Origin: Oxalobacteraceae bacterium
Lineage (GTDB): Bacteria > Pseudomonadota > Gammaproteobacteria > Burkholderiales > Burkholderiaceae_D
Assembly (NCBI GenBank): GCA_013284265.1
Contig: JABTBR010000021.1
Location: forward strand, 1-64,000
DNA: 64,000 bases
Direction of reading: 5' to 3'
Of the stretch, positions 27,066 through 36,085 are shown one piece after another (position 1 is the stretch's first letter; each line of letters starts with the position of its first letter). The position numbers and the translations under genes were made by a program. The notes below the pieces were generated by a model. It saw only the letters and a list, made by a program, of their open reading frames with translations. It was not told the DNA's origin and made no database searches.

Positions 27066-27161
27066 GGCGAGCCTGATCTGCGGCACTTATGGGTAATAGC
27101 CGTGGCTGCTTCGTTCCCGACCTGACCAGGTTAGCCATGCCACAATGCGCAGGGGCCCGCC
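27066..27161 (-). ncRNA. ffs: 4.5S RNA (signal recognition particle RNA)
   Basis: Minus-strand sequence of about 96 nt with paired ends GGCGGGCC and GGCTCGCC, and the conserved SRP domain core GGTCAGGTCGGGAACGAAGC, the GNRA-type/asymmetric loop recognised by Ffh. It is a small bacterial SRP RNA, placed beside dnaX as often in betaproteobacteria. A -10 box TATAAT sits just upstream (27172-27167). Ends are estimated from the terminal pairing. Confidence 0.93.
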
Positions 27162-27229
27162 AGGTGCAATTATAACCGACTTGGCAAATTCCGGTAGCCC
27201 CCGCGCAAGCGTCTTCGCCCCCATGACAC

Positions 27230-27330
27230 GAACCTGTTTCAAAATGAGCGCGGCGAGGCGTGGCGACGAAGACAGTACACCTGTACGGCTAGGAGCCACA
27301 ACGAAGCCGCGGTCTTTTTGAAACGGGTTC
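27230..27330. repeat. MITE-like element with terminal inverted repeats
   Basis: This 101-base element is bounded by GAACCTGTTTCAAAA (27230-27244) and its near-perfect inverse TTTTTGAAACGGGTTC (27315-27330). The interior contains AGTACACCTGTAC, a small palindrome. It abuts the ubiD stop codon. No coding capacity. It could be a nonautonomous transposable element or a repeat-type terminator. Confidence 0.65.
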
Positions 27331-28815
27331 CTAGATACCCAGCTGCTGCCAGATCGAGTCAACCTTCGCCTTCACTTCCGGCGTCATCGCGATCGTCGTA
27401 CCCCACTCCCGATTGGTCTCGCCCGGCCACTTATTGGTCGCATCGATCCCCATCTTGCTGCCCAGGCCACTGACCGGCGAGGCGAAGTCCAGGTAATCGA
27501 TGGGCGTATTGTCGACCAGCGTGGTATCGCGTGTCGGATCGACGCGGGTGGTGATGGCCCAGATCACCTCTTTCCAGTCGCGGATATTCACATCCTCGTC
27601 CACCACCACGATGAACTTGGTATACATGAACTGGCGCAGGAAGCTCCACACCCCGAACATCACCCGCTTGGCGTGGCCGGCATACTGTTTCTTAATCTGC
27701 ACCACTGCCATGCGGTAGCTGCAGCCTTCCGGCGGCAGATAGAAGTCGGTGATCTCGGTGAACTGCTTTTGCAGCAGCGGCACGAACACCTCGTTCAACG
27801 CCAGCCCCAGCACCGCCGGTTCGTCCGGCGGCTTGCCGGTGTAGGTCGAGTGGTAAATCGGGTTGCGCCGCATCGTAATGCGGTCGATCGTAAACACCGG
27901 AAAGGAATCCTGCTCATTGTAATAGCCGGTATGGTCGCCATACGGGCCTTCCAAAGCGTGCTCATAGCCGCTGGGATGGTTCTCATCCGGATAGATATGG
28001 CCTTCCAGCACGATTTCGGCCGAGGCCGGCACCCGCAGCTCGCTGCCGATGGCTTTCACCAGTTCGGTCCGGCTGCCGCGCAGCAGGCCGGCGAACTGGT
28101 ATTCCGACAGGCTGTCGGGCACCGGCGTCACCGCACCTAATATAGTCGCCGGATCGGCGCCCAGCGCCACGCAGATCGGATACGGCTTGCCCTTGGTCTG
28201 CAGCGCGTGCTCGCGGAAGTCCAGCGCCCCGCCCCGGTGCGCCAGCCAGCGCATGATGACCTTGTTCGGCCCCAGCACCTGCTGGCGGTAAATACCCAGA
28301 TTCTGGCGCTTTTTGTTCGGCCCCTTGGTAATGACCAGACCCCAGGTGATCAAGGGCGCGATATCGCCCGGCCAGCAATGCTGGATAGGCAACTTGGCCA
28401 GATCCACATCCTGCCCTTCCCAGACGATTTCCTGGCAGGGCGCGCCGCGCAATTCCTTGGGCGACATATCCCACACCGCCTTCACCAGCGAGCCCAGGCC
28501 CAGCAGATCCTTGAAATCCTTGGGCGGCTCCGGCTCTTTCAGGCGCGCCAGCACGTGGCCGATCTTGCGCAGCTCGCTGACGTCCTCGGCTCCCATGCCC
28601 AGCGCCACCCGGCGCGTGGTGCCGAACAGATTGCCCAGCACCGGCATGCTGTGCCCGGTGGGATTCTGGAACAGCAGAGCCGGTCCGCCGGCCCGCAAAG
28701 TACGGTCGCACACCTCGGTCATCTCTAAATGCGGAGAAACGGGCAAGGAAATGGACTTAAGTTCGTCCATTCGTTGCAGTTGAGAAATAAAATCTCGCAA
28801 ATCAGTATATTTCAT
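27331..28815 (-). CDS. ubiD: UbiD-family 4-hydroxy-3-polyprenylbenzoate decarboxylase
   Basis: This 494-aa protein is the usual UbiD length. It carries out the prenylated-FMN-dependent decarboxylation in ubiquinone synthesis. The conserved tracts [24 protein letters not shown] and [15 protein letters not shown] are visible, and the glutamate/arginine pair of the active site falls in the [14 protein letters not shown] region. It is cytosolic and needs the UbiX-made cofactor. It is a single gene; the MITE-like element touches its 3' end, and an AT-rich region lies upstream. Confidence 0.97.
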   Translation of the reverse strand: MKYTDLRDFISQLQRMDELKSISLPVSPHLEMTEVCDRTLRAGGPALLFQNPTGHSMPVLGNLFGTTRRVALGMGAEDVSELRKIGHVLARLKEPEPPKDFKDLLGLGSLVKAVWDMSPKELRGAPCQEIVWEGQDVDLAKLPIQHCWPGDIAPLITWGLVITKGPNKKRQNLGIYRQQVLGPNKVIMRWLAHRGGALDFREHALQTKGKPYPICVALGADPATILGAVTPVPDSLSEYQFAGLLRGSRTELVKAIGSELRVPASAEIVLEGHIYPDENHPSGYEHALEGPYGDHTGYYNEQDSFPVFTIDRITMRRNPIYHSTYTGKPPDEPAVLGLALNEVFVPLLQKQFTEITDFYLPPEGCSYRMAVVQIKKQYAGHAKRVMFGVWSFLRQFMYTKFIVVVDEDVNIRDWKEVIWAITTRVDPTRDTTLVDNTPIDYLDFASPVSGLGSKMGIDATNKWPGETNREWGTTIAMTPEVKAKVDSIWQQLGI

Positions 28816-28948
28816 CTTTTTTTAATTTTTTTTGGTTGTGAACCACATTGCTTAGAAAACTAGGTCAAGTGGTTGATTTTATTGGTTTTACGAGTAATGC
28901 AAGCAAAAAAGTAAGACTTATAAGTAATAAAGAATCGATTTGTTAGTA

Positions 28949-28977
28949 TTGACGCGATATAAAACGGCTTCTACAAT
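28949..28977 (+). promoter_or_regulatory. Sigma-70 promoter of the lytic transglycosylase
   Basis: TTGACG and TACAAT (28949-28954 and 28972-28977) are separated by exactly 17 bases. Transcription would start near 28984, giving a leader of about 305 bases before the ATG. The 473-base space 28816-29288 is strongly AT-rich at its left end and has no convincing gene. Confidence 0.6.
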
Positions 28978-29288
28978 TTGCCCTACTTGAAGAGGACATG
29001 GTCAATTGATCAATTTTTGTTGTCACTCATTCATTCACGGAGTCGGGGCTCCACATGGCATTTTAAGGAGTGTTTTCAAAAGGCGTCTGCCTTACCCCCG
29101 AAAAAGGTTGTATTGCGACTGATCGAATACCTCAGGGAAAGATCAGCTCAGGCAAGCAATTACGGCGTTCAACGCGCGCTCCCAGCGGCGGCGAACGATG
29201 CTATTTCTGATGCACGGCATTGGCAAGGTACGGCTGCGTTTCACATGCGGCGGGGATCGGCTCGTGGTGGACATTTCAGGGGATTTCT

Positions 29289-30200
29289 ATGACTAATCGT
29301 TTTACTGGTGCAACTTCGATTGCCCGTCTCATGGCCAGCCAGCCAGCCGCGTGGATGCTCACGTCGCGCGTAACGGTACGCAGCGTGTTTACCACCGCCC
29401 AACACACCCTGACCATCTTCGGCGTCACCGCCCTGGTCGTTATCGCAGTATTGTTTGCCCGTCCTGACCTGGCCCAGCAACTGAGCCTGAGCCTGATGCC
29501 CGCACCAGCGCCGGAAGCGCCGGTCATCACCGCGCCTGCCCTGTCGGCCCTGATGGAGGCGCCAGCGTCGTCCACCGGCGTCAACAACGGCCCGCTGAGC
29601 CCGGCGGAAAAAGCCATGCTCGGTTCGCCGAAGCAGCAGCAGATGGTCACCTCCTGGCTGTCCAAGCGCTACCGCGTGGCTGGCGATGCCGCCAATATGC
29701 TGGTCTCGACCGCTTATACGACGGCACGCGAGATCAAACTGGACCCGCTGCTGATTCTGGCCGTGATGGCCATTGAATCGGGCCTGAACCCGTTCGCGGA
29801 AAGCCCGGTCGGCGCCCAGGGCCTGATGCAAGTCATGTCCAAGATCCACCACGCCCGCTTCCAGGAAATGGGCGGCGTACAGGCCGCGCTGAATCCGGTC
29901 GCCAACATCCGCGTCGGCTCGCTGATCCTGAAAGACTACGTCACCCGTGGCGGTTCGGTCGAAGCTGGTTTGAAAACCTATGTGGGCGCAGCTGCCTTCG
30001 AACACGACGACGGCTACGGCTCGCGCGTGCTGGCCGAATACAACCGCCTCAAGCAGGTTTCGGCAGGCAAGAAAGTACCGACCATCACCCCAATGATGGC
30101 AGCCGCACCGGCCGCCCCGGCGGTCCAGGCGGCACCGAAAGACCCTGCCGTCGCCAGCGCAGACAAAACCACCCATCCTGACCAGATCGCCGGCTTGTAA
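29289..30200 (+). CDS. Lytic transglycosylase (SLT domain)
   Basis: This 303-aa protein is anchored by one hydrophobic segment at about 38-56 (TIFGVTALVVIAVLF). The SLT-type lysozyme fold starts at about 140 with the catalytic Glu in LAVMAIESGLNPFAESPVGAQGLMQVM, followed by NVRVGSL-like and AAAFEHDDGYGSRVLAEYN motifs. It cleaves peptidoglycan glycan strands in the periplasm. The start was chosen because it begins a good N-terminus and the upstream codons lack family similarity. A strong terminator follows. Its long untranslated leader is notable. Confidence 0.9.
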   Translation: MTNRFTGATSIARLMASQPAAWMLTSRVTVRSVFTTAQHTLTIFGVTALVVIAVLFARPDLAQQLSLSLMPAPAPEAPVITAPALSALMEAPASSTGVNNGPLSPAEKAMLGSPKQQQMVTSWLSKRYRVAGDAANMLVSTAYTTAREIKLDPLLILAVMAIESGLNPFAESPVGAQGLMQVMSKIHHARFQEMGGVQAALNPVANIRVGSLILKDYVTRGGSVEAGLKTYVGAAAFEHDDGYGSRVLAEYNRLKQVSAGKKVPTITPMMAAAPAAPAVQAAPKDPAVASADKTTHPDQIAGL

Positions 30201-30217
30201 GATCAGCCTGCTGTCGC

Positions 30218-30254
30218 AAAAAAGCCCCCGTGCGGAGACGCCGGGGGCTTTTTT
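30218..30254 (+). terminator. Terminator after transglycosylase
   Basis: AAAAAGCCCCCG and CGGGGGCTTTTTT form a 12-bp stem flanked by A and T runs, so it may work in both directions. Confidence 0.9.
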
Positions 30255-30288
30255 AATTCAACGGCAACAGGCCGGCGGCTTTTTTGAA

Positions 30289-30351
30289 AACCCATGGCGC
30301 AACCCTGGGGTACGACCCGGCGGGTCGTACCCCGGCTCTTTGCCGTGGGTT
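30289..30351 (-). repeat. Dispersed palindromic repeat, copy 3
   Basis: It carries outer arms AACCCATGGC/GCCGTGGGTT and the core GGGGTACGACCCG with its inverse. The ends are the reverse complement of copies 1 and 2, so it is in the opposite orientation. It lies between two convergent genes, 88 bases after a stop codon. Confidence 0.8.
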
Positions 30352-30394
30352 CAGGCTGTAGCCGGCGGCCCGCTTAGGTCTACACAACACAGCA

Positions 30395-30898
30395 CTACTT
30401 CCAAAACCCTTCATGCGGCAGCGACGCTTCCGCCTCCAGCAGCGGCCCCACCACCTCCACCCGATGCTGCCCCCGCGCCAGCACTTCCCGGCATGGCAGC
30501 GAAAAAGTCGGATTCTCAGGATGCGCACCGGTCAGCGCCAGCAACTGGTGCTCGGACAGCGCATACACCACCCGCCCGATATTGGTCCAGTAAATCGCCC
30601 CGGCACACATGCAGCACGGTTCCGCACTGGTATACAGTGTGCAGCGCGCCAGTTGTTCCGGCGTCAGCAATTTGGCGGCCCTGGCGGCGGCCACCAGTTC
30701 CGCATGCTGGGTCGGATCGCCTTCCGGCGGCATCGAATTATTCCCGGCGCGCGCAATCACATTGCCATGCTCATCGGCCACCAGCGCCGCAAAGGGATGG
30801 CGCCCATCGTCGCGCGACTTGCGCGACAGGGCGATCGATTCACGCAGCAGCGCCAGGTCGCGCGGCGGCAGCATCGTTGCTGGATCGACATCATGCAT
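30395..30898 (-). CDS. Cytidine/guanine deaminase-family nucleoside deaminase
   Basis: This 167-aa protein has the zinc-binding HAE motif (THAELVAAA, about residues 68-75) and the SAEPCCMCAGAIYW block (about 98-111) shared by TadA, guanine deaminase and related enzymes. The GAH.ENP segment favours a free-base or nucleoside deaminase over a tRNA editor. The start is set by AAGGAG upstream. It is monocistronic on the minus strand with a terminator-like sequence beyond it. Substrate not determined. Confidence 0.88.
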   Translation of the reverse strand: MHDVDPATMLPPRDLALLRESIALSRKSRDDGRHPFAALVADEHGNVIARAGNNSMPPEGDPTQHAELVAAARAAKLLTPEQLARCTLYTSAEPCCMCAGAIYWTNIGRVVYALSEHQLLALTGAHPENPTFSLPCREVLARGQHRVEVVGPLLEAEASLPHEGFWK

Positions 30899-31060
30899 CT
30901 TGACACTCTCCTTATCAGGCTGGCGCGGGCACGATGCCAGGGCCATCAGGCACAGTGTAAGCGTTTGGCGCTGGTTTGAGGTATCCGCGCGCCGCCAGGC
31001 CGTATTCGGCCCGCCAGAGCCCGCTCAGGCCCATTTCTGCTGATTTATCCTTTTTGCCAT

Positions 31061-31095
31061 AAAAAAACCGCCGCGGGAGAGGCTCCGGCGACGGT
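31061..31095 (-). terminator. Terminator after nusB
   Basis: A 13-position stem with two mismatches (31067-31079 with 31083-31095) is followed by seven T on the minus strand. Confidence 0.7.
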
Positions 31096-31130
31096 GATTC
31101 TGGCAACGCAGGGCACGCGGCCCGCGTGAT

Positions 31131-31601
31131 TTACCGCTTTTTGTCAGCAGCGACTTCGTCCGCGCGCAGGCGGGCGGCCAGCTTGTCGAGCACGCCATTG
31201 ACGTACTTGTGGCCATCGATACCGCCAAAGGACTTGGACAGTTCCACCGCTTCGTTGATGACGACGCGGTAAGGAATTTCCAGATTGTTCTTCAGCTCGA
31301 AAGCGCCGATCAGCAGGATCGCGTGTTCGATCGGCGACAGTTCATTGATACCACGGTCGACCAGCGGCGCAAAGCTTTCGCGCAGGGCCACGGAATCCTT
31401 GATCGTGCCGTACAGCAGGACGGTGAAATGGTCGCCGTCGGCCTTGTCGAAGCCGTGGGCCGAACGGATATTGTTCACGACCGTGGTCGCGTCCTCATTG
31501 TTCAGCAGCCACTGGTACAGCCCCTGCAGCGCAAACTCACGCGCGCGGTGGCGCGGCGTGCGGTTCTTGCTAGGGTTGGCGTGCAAGTTTTTCTCAATCA
31601 T
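31131..31601 (-). CDS. nusB: Transcription antitermination factor NusB
   Basis: This 156-aa all-helical protein has the N-terminal RHRAREFALQGLYQW motif, a middle NELSPIEHAILLIGAFEL segment and the C-terminal INEAVELSKSFGGIDGHKYVNGVLD box. It binds boxA RNA with S10 and is needed for rRNA antitermination. It lies 85 bases after ribH, the classic ribH-nusB order. Confidence 0.98.
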   Translation of the reverse strand: MIEKNLHANPSKNRTPRHRAREFALQGLYQWLLNNEDATTVVNNIRSAHGFDKADGDHFTVLLYGTIKDSVALRESFAPLVDRGINELSPIEHAILLIGAFELKNNLEIPYRVVINEAVELSKSFGGIDGHKYVNGVLDKLAARLRADEVAADKKR

Positions 31602-31686
31602 GGTTTCCTACCTGTTCTTAAATACGTTCACTACAAATCCGGGCACGCGGCCAGACAGACTAGTCTGCCGGCCGCGCGCACCGTTC

Positions 31687-32175
31687 TTACTCGTCTTCGC
31701 CTGCGTCGGGATTCAATTCTTCCAGCGCGATGGCCAGATTGGCCATTTCCACAGCCACGCGGGCCGCTTCGGCGCCCTTGACGCTCATGCGCACTTCAGC
31801 CTGCTCATCGTTCTCGGTGGTCAGCACGGCGTTGGCGATCGGAATGCCGAAGTCCAGGCCGATGCGGGTGATGCCGGCGCCCGACTCGTTCGAGACCAGC
31901 TCGAAGTGGTAGGTTTCGCCGCGGATGATGGCGCCCAGCGCGATCAGCGCGTCGAATTGCTGTGATTCGGCCATTTTTTGCAGGATCAGCGGGATTTCCA
32001 GCGCGCCCGGCACGGTCACGTGCAGCACGTCTTCGTCCGCCACGCCCAGCGTTTTCAGCTCGCCCAGGCAAGCCGTCAGCAGGCCCTGGCATACCACGTC
32101 GTTGAAACGGGCTTGAACGATACCGACGCGCAAACCGTCGCCGGAGAAATTGCTTTCGTAGCTACCTACGGTCAT
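31687..32175 (-). CDS. ribH: 6,7-dimethyl-8-ribityllumazine synthase
   Basis: This 162-aa lumazine synthase has [10 protein letters not shown] near the start, VPGALEIPL around residue 55, and [17 protein letters not shown] with the catalytic His. It condenses the pyrimidine intermediate with dihydroxybutanone phosphate. It starts 45 bases after ribBX and is followed by nusB, so ribBX-ribH-nusB is one unit. Confidence 0.98.
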   Translation of the reverse strand: MTVGSYESNFSGDGLRVGIVQARFNDVVCQGLLTACLGELKTLGVADEDVLHVTVPGALEIPLILQKMAESQQFDALIALGAIIRGETYHFELVSNESGAGITRIGLDFGIPIANAVLTTENDEQAEVRMSVKGAEAARVAVEMANLAIALEELNPDAGEDE

Positions 32176-32220
32176 GTGATGCCTCTTCTAAATAGGTTCA
32201 GTCAATTATACGAATACGAA

Positions 32221-33333
32221 TCAAGCGTTCGGCTTGGCCAGGAAACCGGTGACTTCCAGATCGAAGCCTGTCATCGATGGCATTTTACGCGGGCTGGCCA
32301 GCAGTTTCATCTTGCTCACGCCCAGGTCGCGCAGAATCTGCGCGCCGATACCGTAGCTGCGCAGATCCATGCTGGCGGCGCGACCCTTGGGCTTGACTTC
32401 CGGCTTGTCGAGCGCGGCGAACTGGGCAAACATCTGCTCGGCCGTCTCTTCGCAGTTCAGCAGCACGATCACGCCGCGCTCGGAAGCCTTGATGGCCGCC
32501 AGCGATGCCGACACATTCCACGAGTGGGTGGTCGCTTCCGACTCCAGCAGATCGAGGATGGACACCGGCTGATGCACGCGCACCAGCGATTCCAGGCCCG
32601 GCTGCTGCTCGCCATGGACCAGCGCCAGGTGGGCCGAGCCGCTCGGCTTGTCGCGGAAGGCGATCATGCGGAAGCTGCCGTGGGCGGTGCGCAGTTCGCG
32701 CTCGGCCACACGCTCGACCAGCGATTCGGTCTGGCTGCGGTAGTGGATCAGGTCGGCGATGGTGCCGATCTTCAGGCCGTGTTCCTTGGCAAATTCCAGC
32801 AAGTCCGGCAGGCGCGCCATGGTGCCGTCGTCCTTCATGATCTCGCAGATCACCGACGCCGGCGTCAGGCCGGCCATCGCGGTCAGGTCGCAACCGGCTT
32901 CGGTATGACCTGCGCGCATCAGCACGCCGCCCTTTTGCGCTTTCAGCGGGAAGATGTGGCCGGGCTGGACGATGTCGCTCGGGCCGGTTTCCTTGGCCAC
33001 GGCCACCTGGATGGTCTTGGCGCGGTCGGCCGCCGAGATACCGGTGGTCACGCCCTCGGCCGCCTCGATCGACACGGTGAAATTGGTGCCGAAGGCGGTG
33101 CCGTTACGGCTCGACATCATCGACAGATTGAGCGCGTCGCAGCGTTCCTCGGTCAGCGTCAGGCAGACCAGGCCGCGGGCGTGCTTGACCATGAAGTTAA
33201 TCGCTTCAGGGGTCACAAAGTCAGCCGCAAGCACCAGATCGCCCTCGTTTTCACGGTCTTCCTCGTCGACCAGGATCACCATGCGGCCGAGACGCAACTC
33301 GGCAACGATTTCTTCGGTGCTGGAAATAGACAT
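32221..33333 (-). CDS. ribB: RibBX: DHBP synthase with degenerate RibA domain
   Basis: This 370-aa protein has an N-terminal 3,4-dihydroxy-2-butanone 4-phosphate synthase domain (about 1-205) with intact DEEDRENEGDL, RAGHTEAGCDL and GTNFTVSIEA motifs. The C-terminal region is the GTP cyclohydrolase II fold, but the zinc/catalytic cysteines (ECLTGDVFGSLRCDCG type) are missing; VRVHQPVSILDLLE stands there instead. It is therefore a RibBX-type protein that should lack cyclohydrolase activity, and a separate RibA is needed elsewhere. It heads the ribBX-ribH-nusB operon. No FMN riboswitch was recognised upstream. Confidence 0.93.
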   Translation of the reverse strand: MSISSTEEIVAELRLGRMVILVDEEDRENEGDLVLAADFVTPEAINFMVKHARGLVCLTLTEERCDALNLSMMSSRNGTAFGTNFTVSIEAAEGVTTGISAADRAKTIQVAVAKETGPSDIVQPGHIFPLKAQKGGVLMRAGHTEAGCDLTAMAGLTPASVICEIMKDDGTMARLPDLLEFAKEHGLKIGTIADLIHYRSQTESLVERVAERELRTAHGSFRMIAFRDKPSGSAHLALVHGEQQPGLESLVRVHQPVSILDLLESEATTHSWNVSASLAAIKASERGVIVLLNCEETAEQMFAQFAALDKPEVKPKGRAASMDLRSYGIGAQILRDLGVSKMKLLASPRKMPSMTGFDLEVTGFLAKPNA

Positions 33334-33400
33334 TTTTAATCCTTAATAGCTATGCAAGAACTTTTCTCAACCTGCTATTTTAAAGGATTTAAGGTCGCCC

Positions 33401-33420
33401 AACCGCCTTTGCGGTTTTTT
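33401..33420 (+). terminator. Plus-strand terminator-like hairpin before ribBX
   Basis: AACCGC and GCGGTT pair around CTTT (33401-33416) and run into six T in the plus direction. No plus-strand gene ends here. It may block antisense transcription or end an unseen small RNA. Confidence 0.5.
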
Positions 33421-33490
33421 ATCCCGCCGTATAGAGCAATTATTCTGGATTTTTTACAAAGCTTGCCGTGCCGCCAAGCGGGCTGGGGAG

Positions 33491-33523
33491 GCCGGAACCG
33501 GACCTTGTGAGTCCGGCTCCGGC
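33491..33523. repeat. Strong GC-rich hairpin in the ribBX upstream space
   Basis: A 13-position stem with one mismatch (33491-33503 with 33511-33523) around loop CTTGTGA. It lies in the 286-base space between ribBX and a minus-strand hypothetical gene (33334-33619) and could be the terminator stem of that gene, but a T-run is absent on either side. Confidence 0.5.
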
Positions 33524-33619
33524 GAATTCGGTGGCGTGCGCGCGGCGCCGATGGGGTAGCGGGCCGGCAGGGTCGAAGCAAAGGCTGTCACGCCGATACA
33601 GCATTGCCGTAGTGATCAA

Positions 33620-34057
33620 TCAGCGCCGCGCCAGCGTCGCCACCGTCCAGCTCAGGCCGGCCGTATCGGCCACTTGCGCAGGCAGGGCTGGTTTGGCAAT
33701 CAGCAGCTCGCCTTTTACTTCGCCATCGATCTGGCGTTCCAGCGACATTTTCAGCAGTTTATTCGACGCGACAAACACATTGCGCGAGGCTGCCACCAGC
33801 TCCATCTTCTCGCCATCGTCCAGTTCCGCATACATGCGTTGACCACGGGAAGTCAGCGACAGGATCTGGCCATTGGACAACTCATATGCCCCCTGGTAGA
33901 CATCGAAATTGGTCGCCCACTTATGCAGCCCCTGCTCCGGCACATCGATGCGCAGGCTCTGGCCTGGAACGCGCACCGTGTGCTGCTCATCGCTGGTCTG
34001 GGCCTGGACGCCCAGTGCCAGCGTTCCCGCCAGCACGCACAACATTACTCTTTTCAT
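33620..34057 (-). CDS. Small exported protein of unknown function
   Basis: This 145-aa product has a signal peptide (MKRVMLCVLAGTLALGVQAQ), then a region rich in basic/polar residues ending in a probable beta-rich domain. I do not recognise the family. GAGGGG precedes the start ATG. It sits between ribBX and ribE on the same strand but with spaces of 286 and 228 bases, so it is probably its own unit. Periplasmic location is likely. Confidence 0.75.
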   Translation of the reverse strand: MKRVMLCVLAGTLALGVQAQTSDEQHTVRVPGQSLRIDVPEQGLHKWATNFDVYQGAYELSNGQILSLTSRGQRMYAELDDGEKMELVAASRNVFVASNKLLKMSLERQIDGEVKGELLIAKPALPAQVADTAGLSWTVATLARR

Positions 34058-34285
34058 GATACCCCTCCGCTTGAATGGACCCGACGGCAACTTTACCGTT
34101 TGAGCACCGTTGCGGGCCTGGATCCGGAACCCGCACTTTTCAATATAGGTCAAATTTGGCGGGGGTCAGAAAATGTATCTGGTGCAATTCCCAGCATTTG
34201 ATTGCAAAAATCAATATGCTTTTTGCCATGTCTTGTGATAGCACATGGCAAATAAGGCAGGCATATTTTTACGGCAGAACGTGGA

Positions 34286-34927
34286 TTATTTGGCGGCGGC
34301 GATTCCGCCTACCGATACCATCCGTTCCACGTAGCGGGCGATCAGGTCGATTTCCAGGTTGACCTTGGCGCCTGCGCTCAAATGCTTGAGCGTCGTCATG
34401 GCGATGGTGTGGGGAATCAGGTTGATCGAGAACTGGCAGACCAGATCGCTGCCGCTGCCGATATCGGTGACGCGGTTGACCGTCAGCGAGACGCCGTTGA
34501 CGACGATCGAGCCCTTGAACGCCAGGAACTTGGCCAGATCGTGCGGCGCTTCAATGACCAGTTCCCACGATTCACCGACCGACTCGAACTTGCGCACCAC
34601 GCCCAGGCCATCGACGTGGCCCGACACCAGGTGGCCGCCCAGGCGCTCGGACAGGGTCAGCGCCTTTTCCAGGTTCACTTCGGTGGTGGTGTCCAGGCCG
34701 ACGGTGCAGTTCAGGCTTTCGCGCGAGACGTCGACGCAGAAGCTGCTATCGGTTTTCTCGACCACGGTCATGCAGGCGCCGTTGATGGCGATCGAGTCGC
34801 CCAGCGCCACATCGGCCAGCGGCAGGCCGCCGGCGTCGATATTCAGGCGCACGCCTGCATCCAGGCCGCCTTCCAGTGGCTGTACCGAGCTGATTTTGCC
34901 GATCGCGGCGACGATTCCAGTAAACAT
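34286..34927 (-). CDS. ribE: Riboflavin synthase alpha chain
   Basis: This 213-aa trimeric riboflavin synthase is built from two lumazine-binding repeats. The MFTGIVAAIGKISSV start and the repeat pairs (VALGDSIAINGACMTV, AFKGSIVVNGVSLTV) are clear. It produces riboflavin from two lumazine molecules. It starts 12 bases after ribD and is followed by 228 bases of spacing. Length is standard. Confidence 0.98.
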   Translation of the reverse strand: MFTGIVAAIGKISSVQPLEGGLDAGVRLNIDAGGLPLADVALGDSIAINGACMTVVEKTDSSFCVDVSRESLNCTVGLDTTTEVNLEKALTLSERLGGHLVSGHVDGLGVVRKFESVGESWELVIEAPHDLAKFLAFKGSIVVNGVSLTVNRVTDIGSGSDLVCQFSINLIPHTIAMTTLKHLSAGAKVNLEIDLIARYVERMVSVGGIAAAK

Positions 34928-34939
34928 GTGATACCAATC

Positions 34940-36037
34940 TTAAAGTGGGTTGAATCTGGCAAGGATACGCAAATCGCTGCCGACTTGCTGAACCTCATGG
35001 AATTTCAGGCGCATCTGCTGGTCCAGCGAGGTCAGCGCAGGCAAGGCGAACATGCCCTGCGCGTCGCCCAGCAAGGTGGGCGCCAGGTAGACCAGCAGCT
35101 CGTCCACGCAGCCTTCGCGCAGCAGCGAACCGTTGAGCTTGCCGCCGGCTTCGACGTGCAACTCATTGATCTGGCGCCGGCCCAGCTCGCGCATCAGCTC
35201 GGGCAGATCGACCTTGCCGGCCGGGTTGGGCAGCATAATGATCTCGGCCCCGGCCGCGCGCAAGGCGGCCTCCTTCTCGGGATGCGGCACGGCGGCGACG
35301 ATCCAGCTGCCGCCGCCGGCCAGCACGCGGGCGGACGGATCGATATCGAGCCGGCTGTCGACGACGATGCGGCGCGGCTGGCGTGGCGTCTCGACGCCGC
35401 GTACATTCAGCTGTGGATCGTCCGCCTTGACGGTGCCGATGCCGGTCAGGATGGCGCAGGCGCGGGCGCGCCAGGCATGGCCGTCGGCGCGCGCTTCGGG
35501 ACCGGTGATCCACTGGCTCTGATTGTTGTGCAGGGCGGTCATGCCATCCAGGCTGGCTGCGGTTTTCATCCGCACCCAGGGCAGGCCGCGGCGCATGCGC
35601 GAGAAGAAACCAATGTTCAGCTCGTAGGCCTGCTCGGCCAGCAGGCCGGTGCTGACGGCGATACCGGCCGCCGCCAGCTTGGCCATGCCCTGCCCGGCCA
35701 CCAGCGGATTCGGGTCTTCCATCGCCGCGACGACCCGGCCCAGCCCGGCGCGCACCAGCGCATCCGAGCACGGCGGCGTGCGGCCGAAATGATTGCAGGG
35801 TTCCAGCGTGACGTAGGCGGTGGCGCCACGCACATCGTGGCCGCGCGCCTGCGCATCCTTCAGCGCCTGGATTTCAGCGTGATCGCTGCCGGCCGCCTGC
35901 GTCACGCCGGCGCCGATCACCTGTCCGTCGCGCACGATCACGCAACCGATATGGGGATTGGGCGAAGTGCTAAACAGTCCCTTGGCGGCCCATGCCAATG
36001 CCAGGCGCATGCCGTCTGTGTCGTCGCGTATTTCCAC
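34940..36037 (-). CDS. ribD: Bifunctional deaminase/reductase RibD
   Basis: This 365-aa protein has an N-terminal zinc deaminase domain (HAEIQAL near residue 52 and TLEPCNHFGRTPPCSDAL) and a C-terminal reductase domain (WVRMKTAASLDG, RAR..TGIGTVKADDPQLN). It catalyses two successive pathway steps in riboflavin synthesis. It starts 48 bases after the fimT-like gene and 12 bases before ribE. No regulatory riboswitch precedes it. Start ATG at 36037. Confidence 0.98.
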   Translation of the reverse strand: MEIRDDTDGMRLALAWAAKGLFSTSPNPHIGCVIVRDGQVIGAGVTQAAGSDHAEIQALKDAQARGHDVRGATAYVTLEPCNHFGRTPPCSDALVRAGLGRVVAAMEDPNPLVAGQGMAKLAAAGIAVSTGLLAEQAYELNIGFFSRMRRGLPWVRMKTAASLDGMTALHNNQSQWITGPEARADGHAWRARACAILTGIGTVKADDPQLNVRGVETPRQPRRIVVDSRLDIDPSARVLAGGGSWIVAAVPHPEKEAALRAAGAEIIMLPNPAGKVDLPELMRELGRRQINELHVEAGGKLNGSLLREGCVDELLVYLAPTLLGDAQGMFALPALTSLDQQMRLKFHEVQQVGSDLRILARFNPL

Positions 36038-36085
36038 GTTTTCTCTTGTCTTGTTATCTTGTCTGGTTATCTTGCCTGCCGCTTG

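Noticed and set aside
28978-29292. Small gene of about 104 codons before the transglycosylase
   Set aside because: Starts with TTG at a -10 box, lacks a ribosome site and overlaps the real start.
33334-33619. FMN riboswitch before ribBX
   Set aside because: The hairpin at 33491-33523 looked promising but the conserved RFN blocks are missing.
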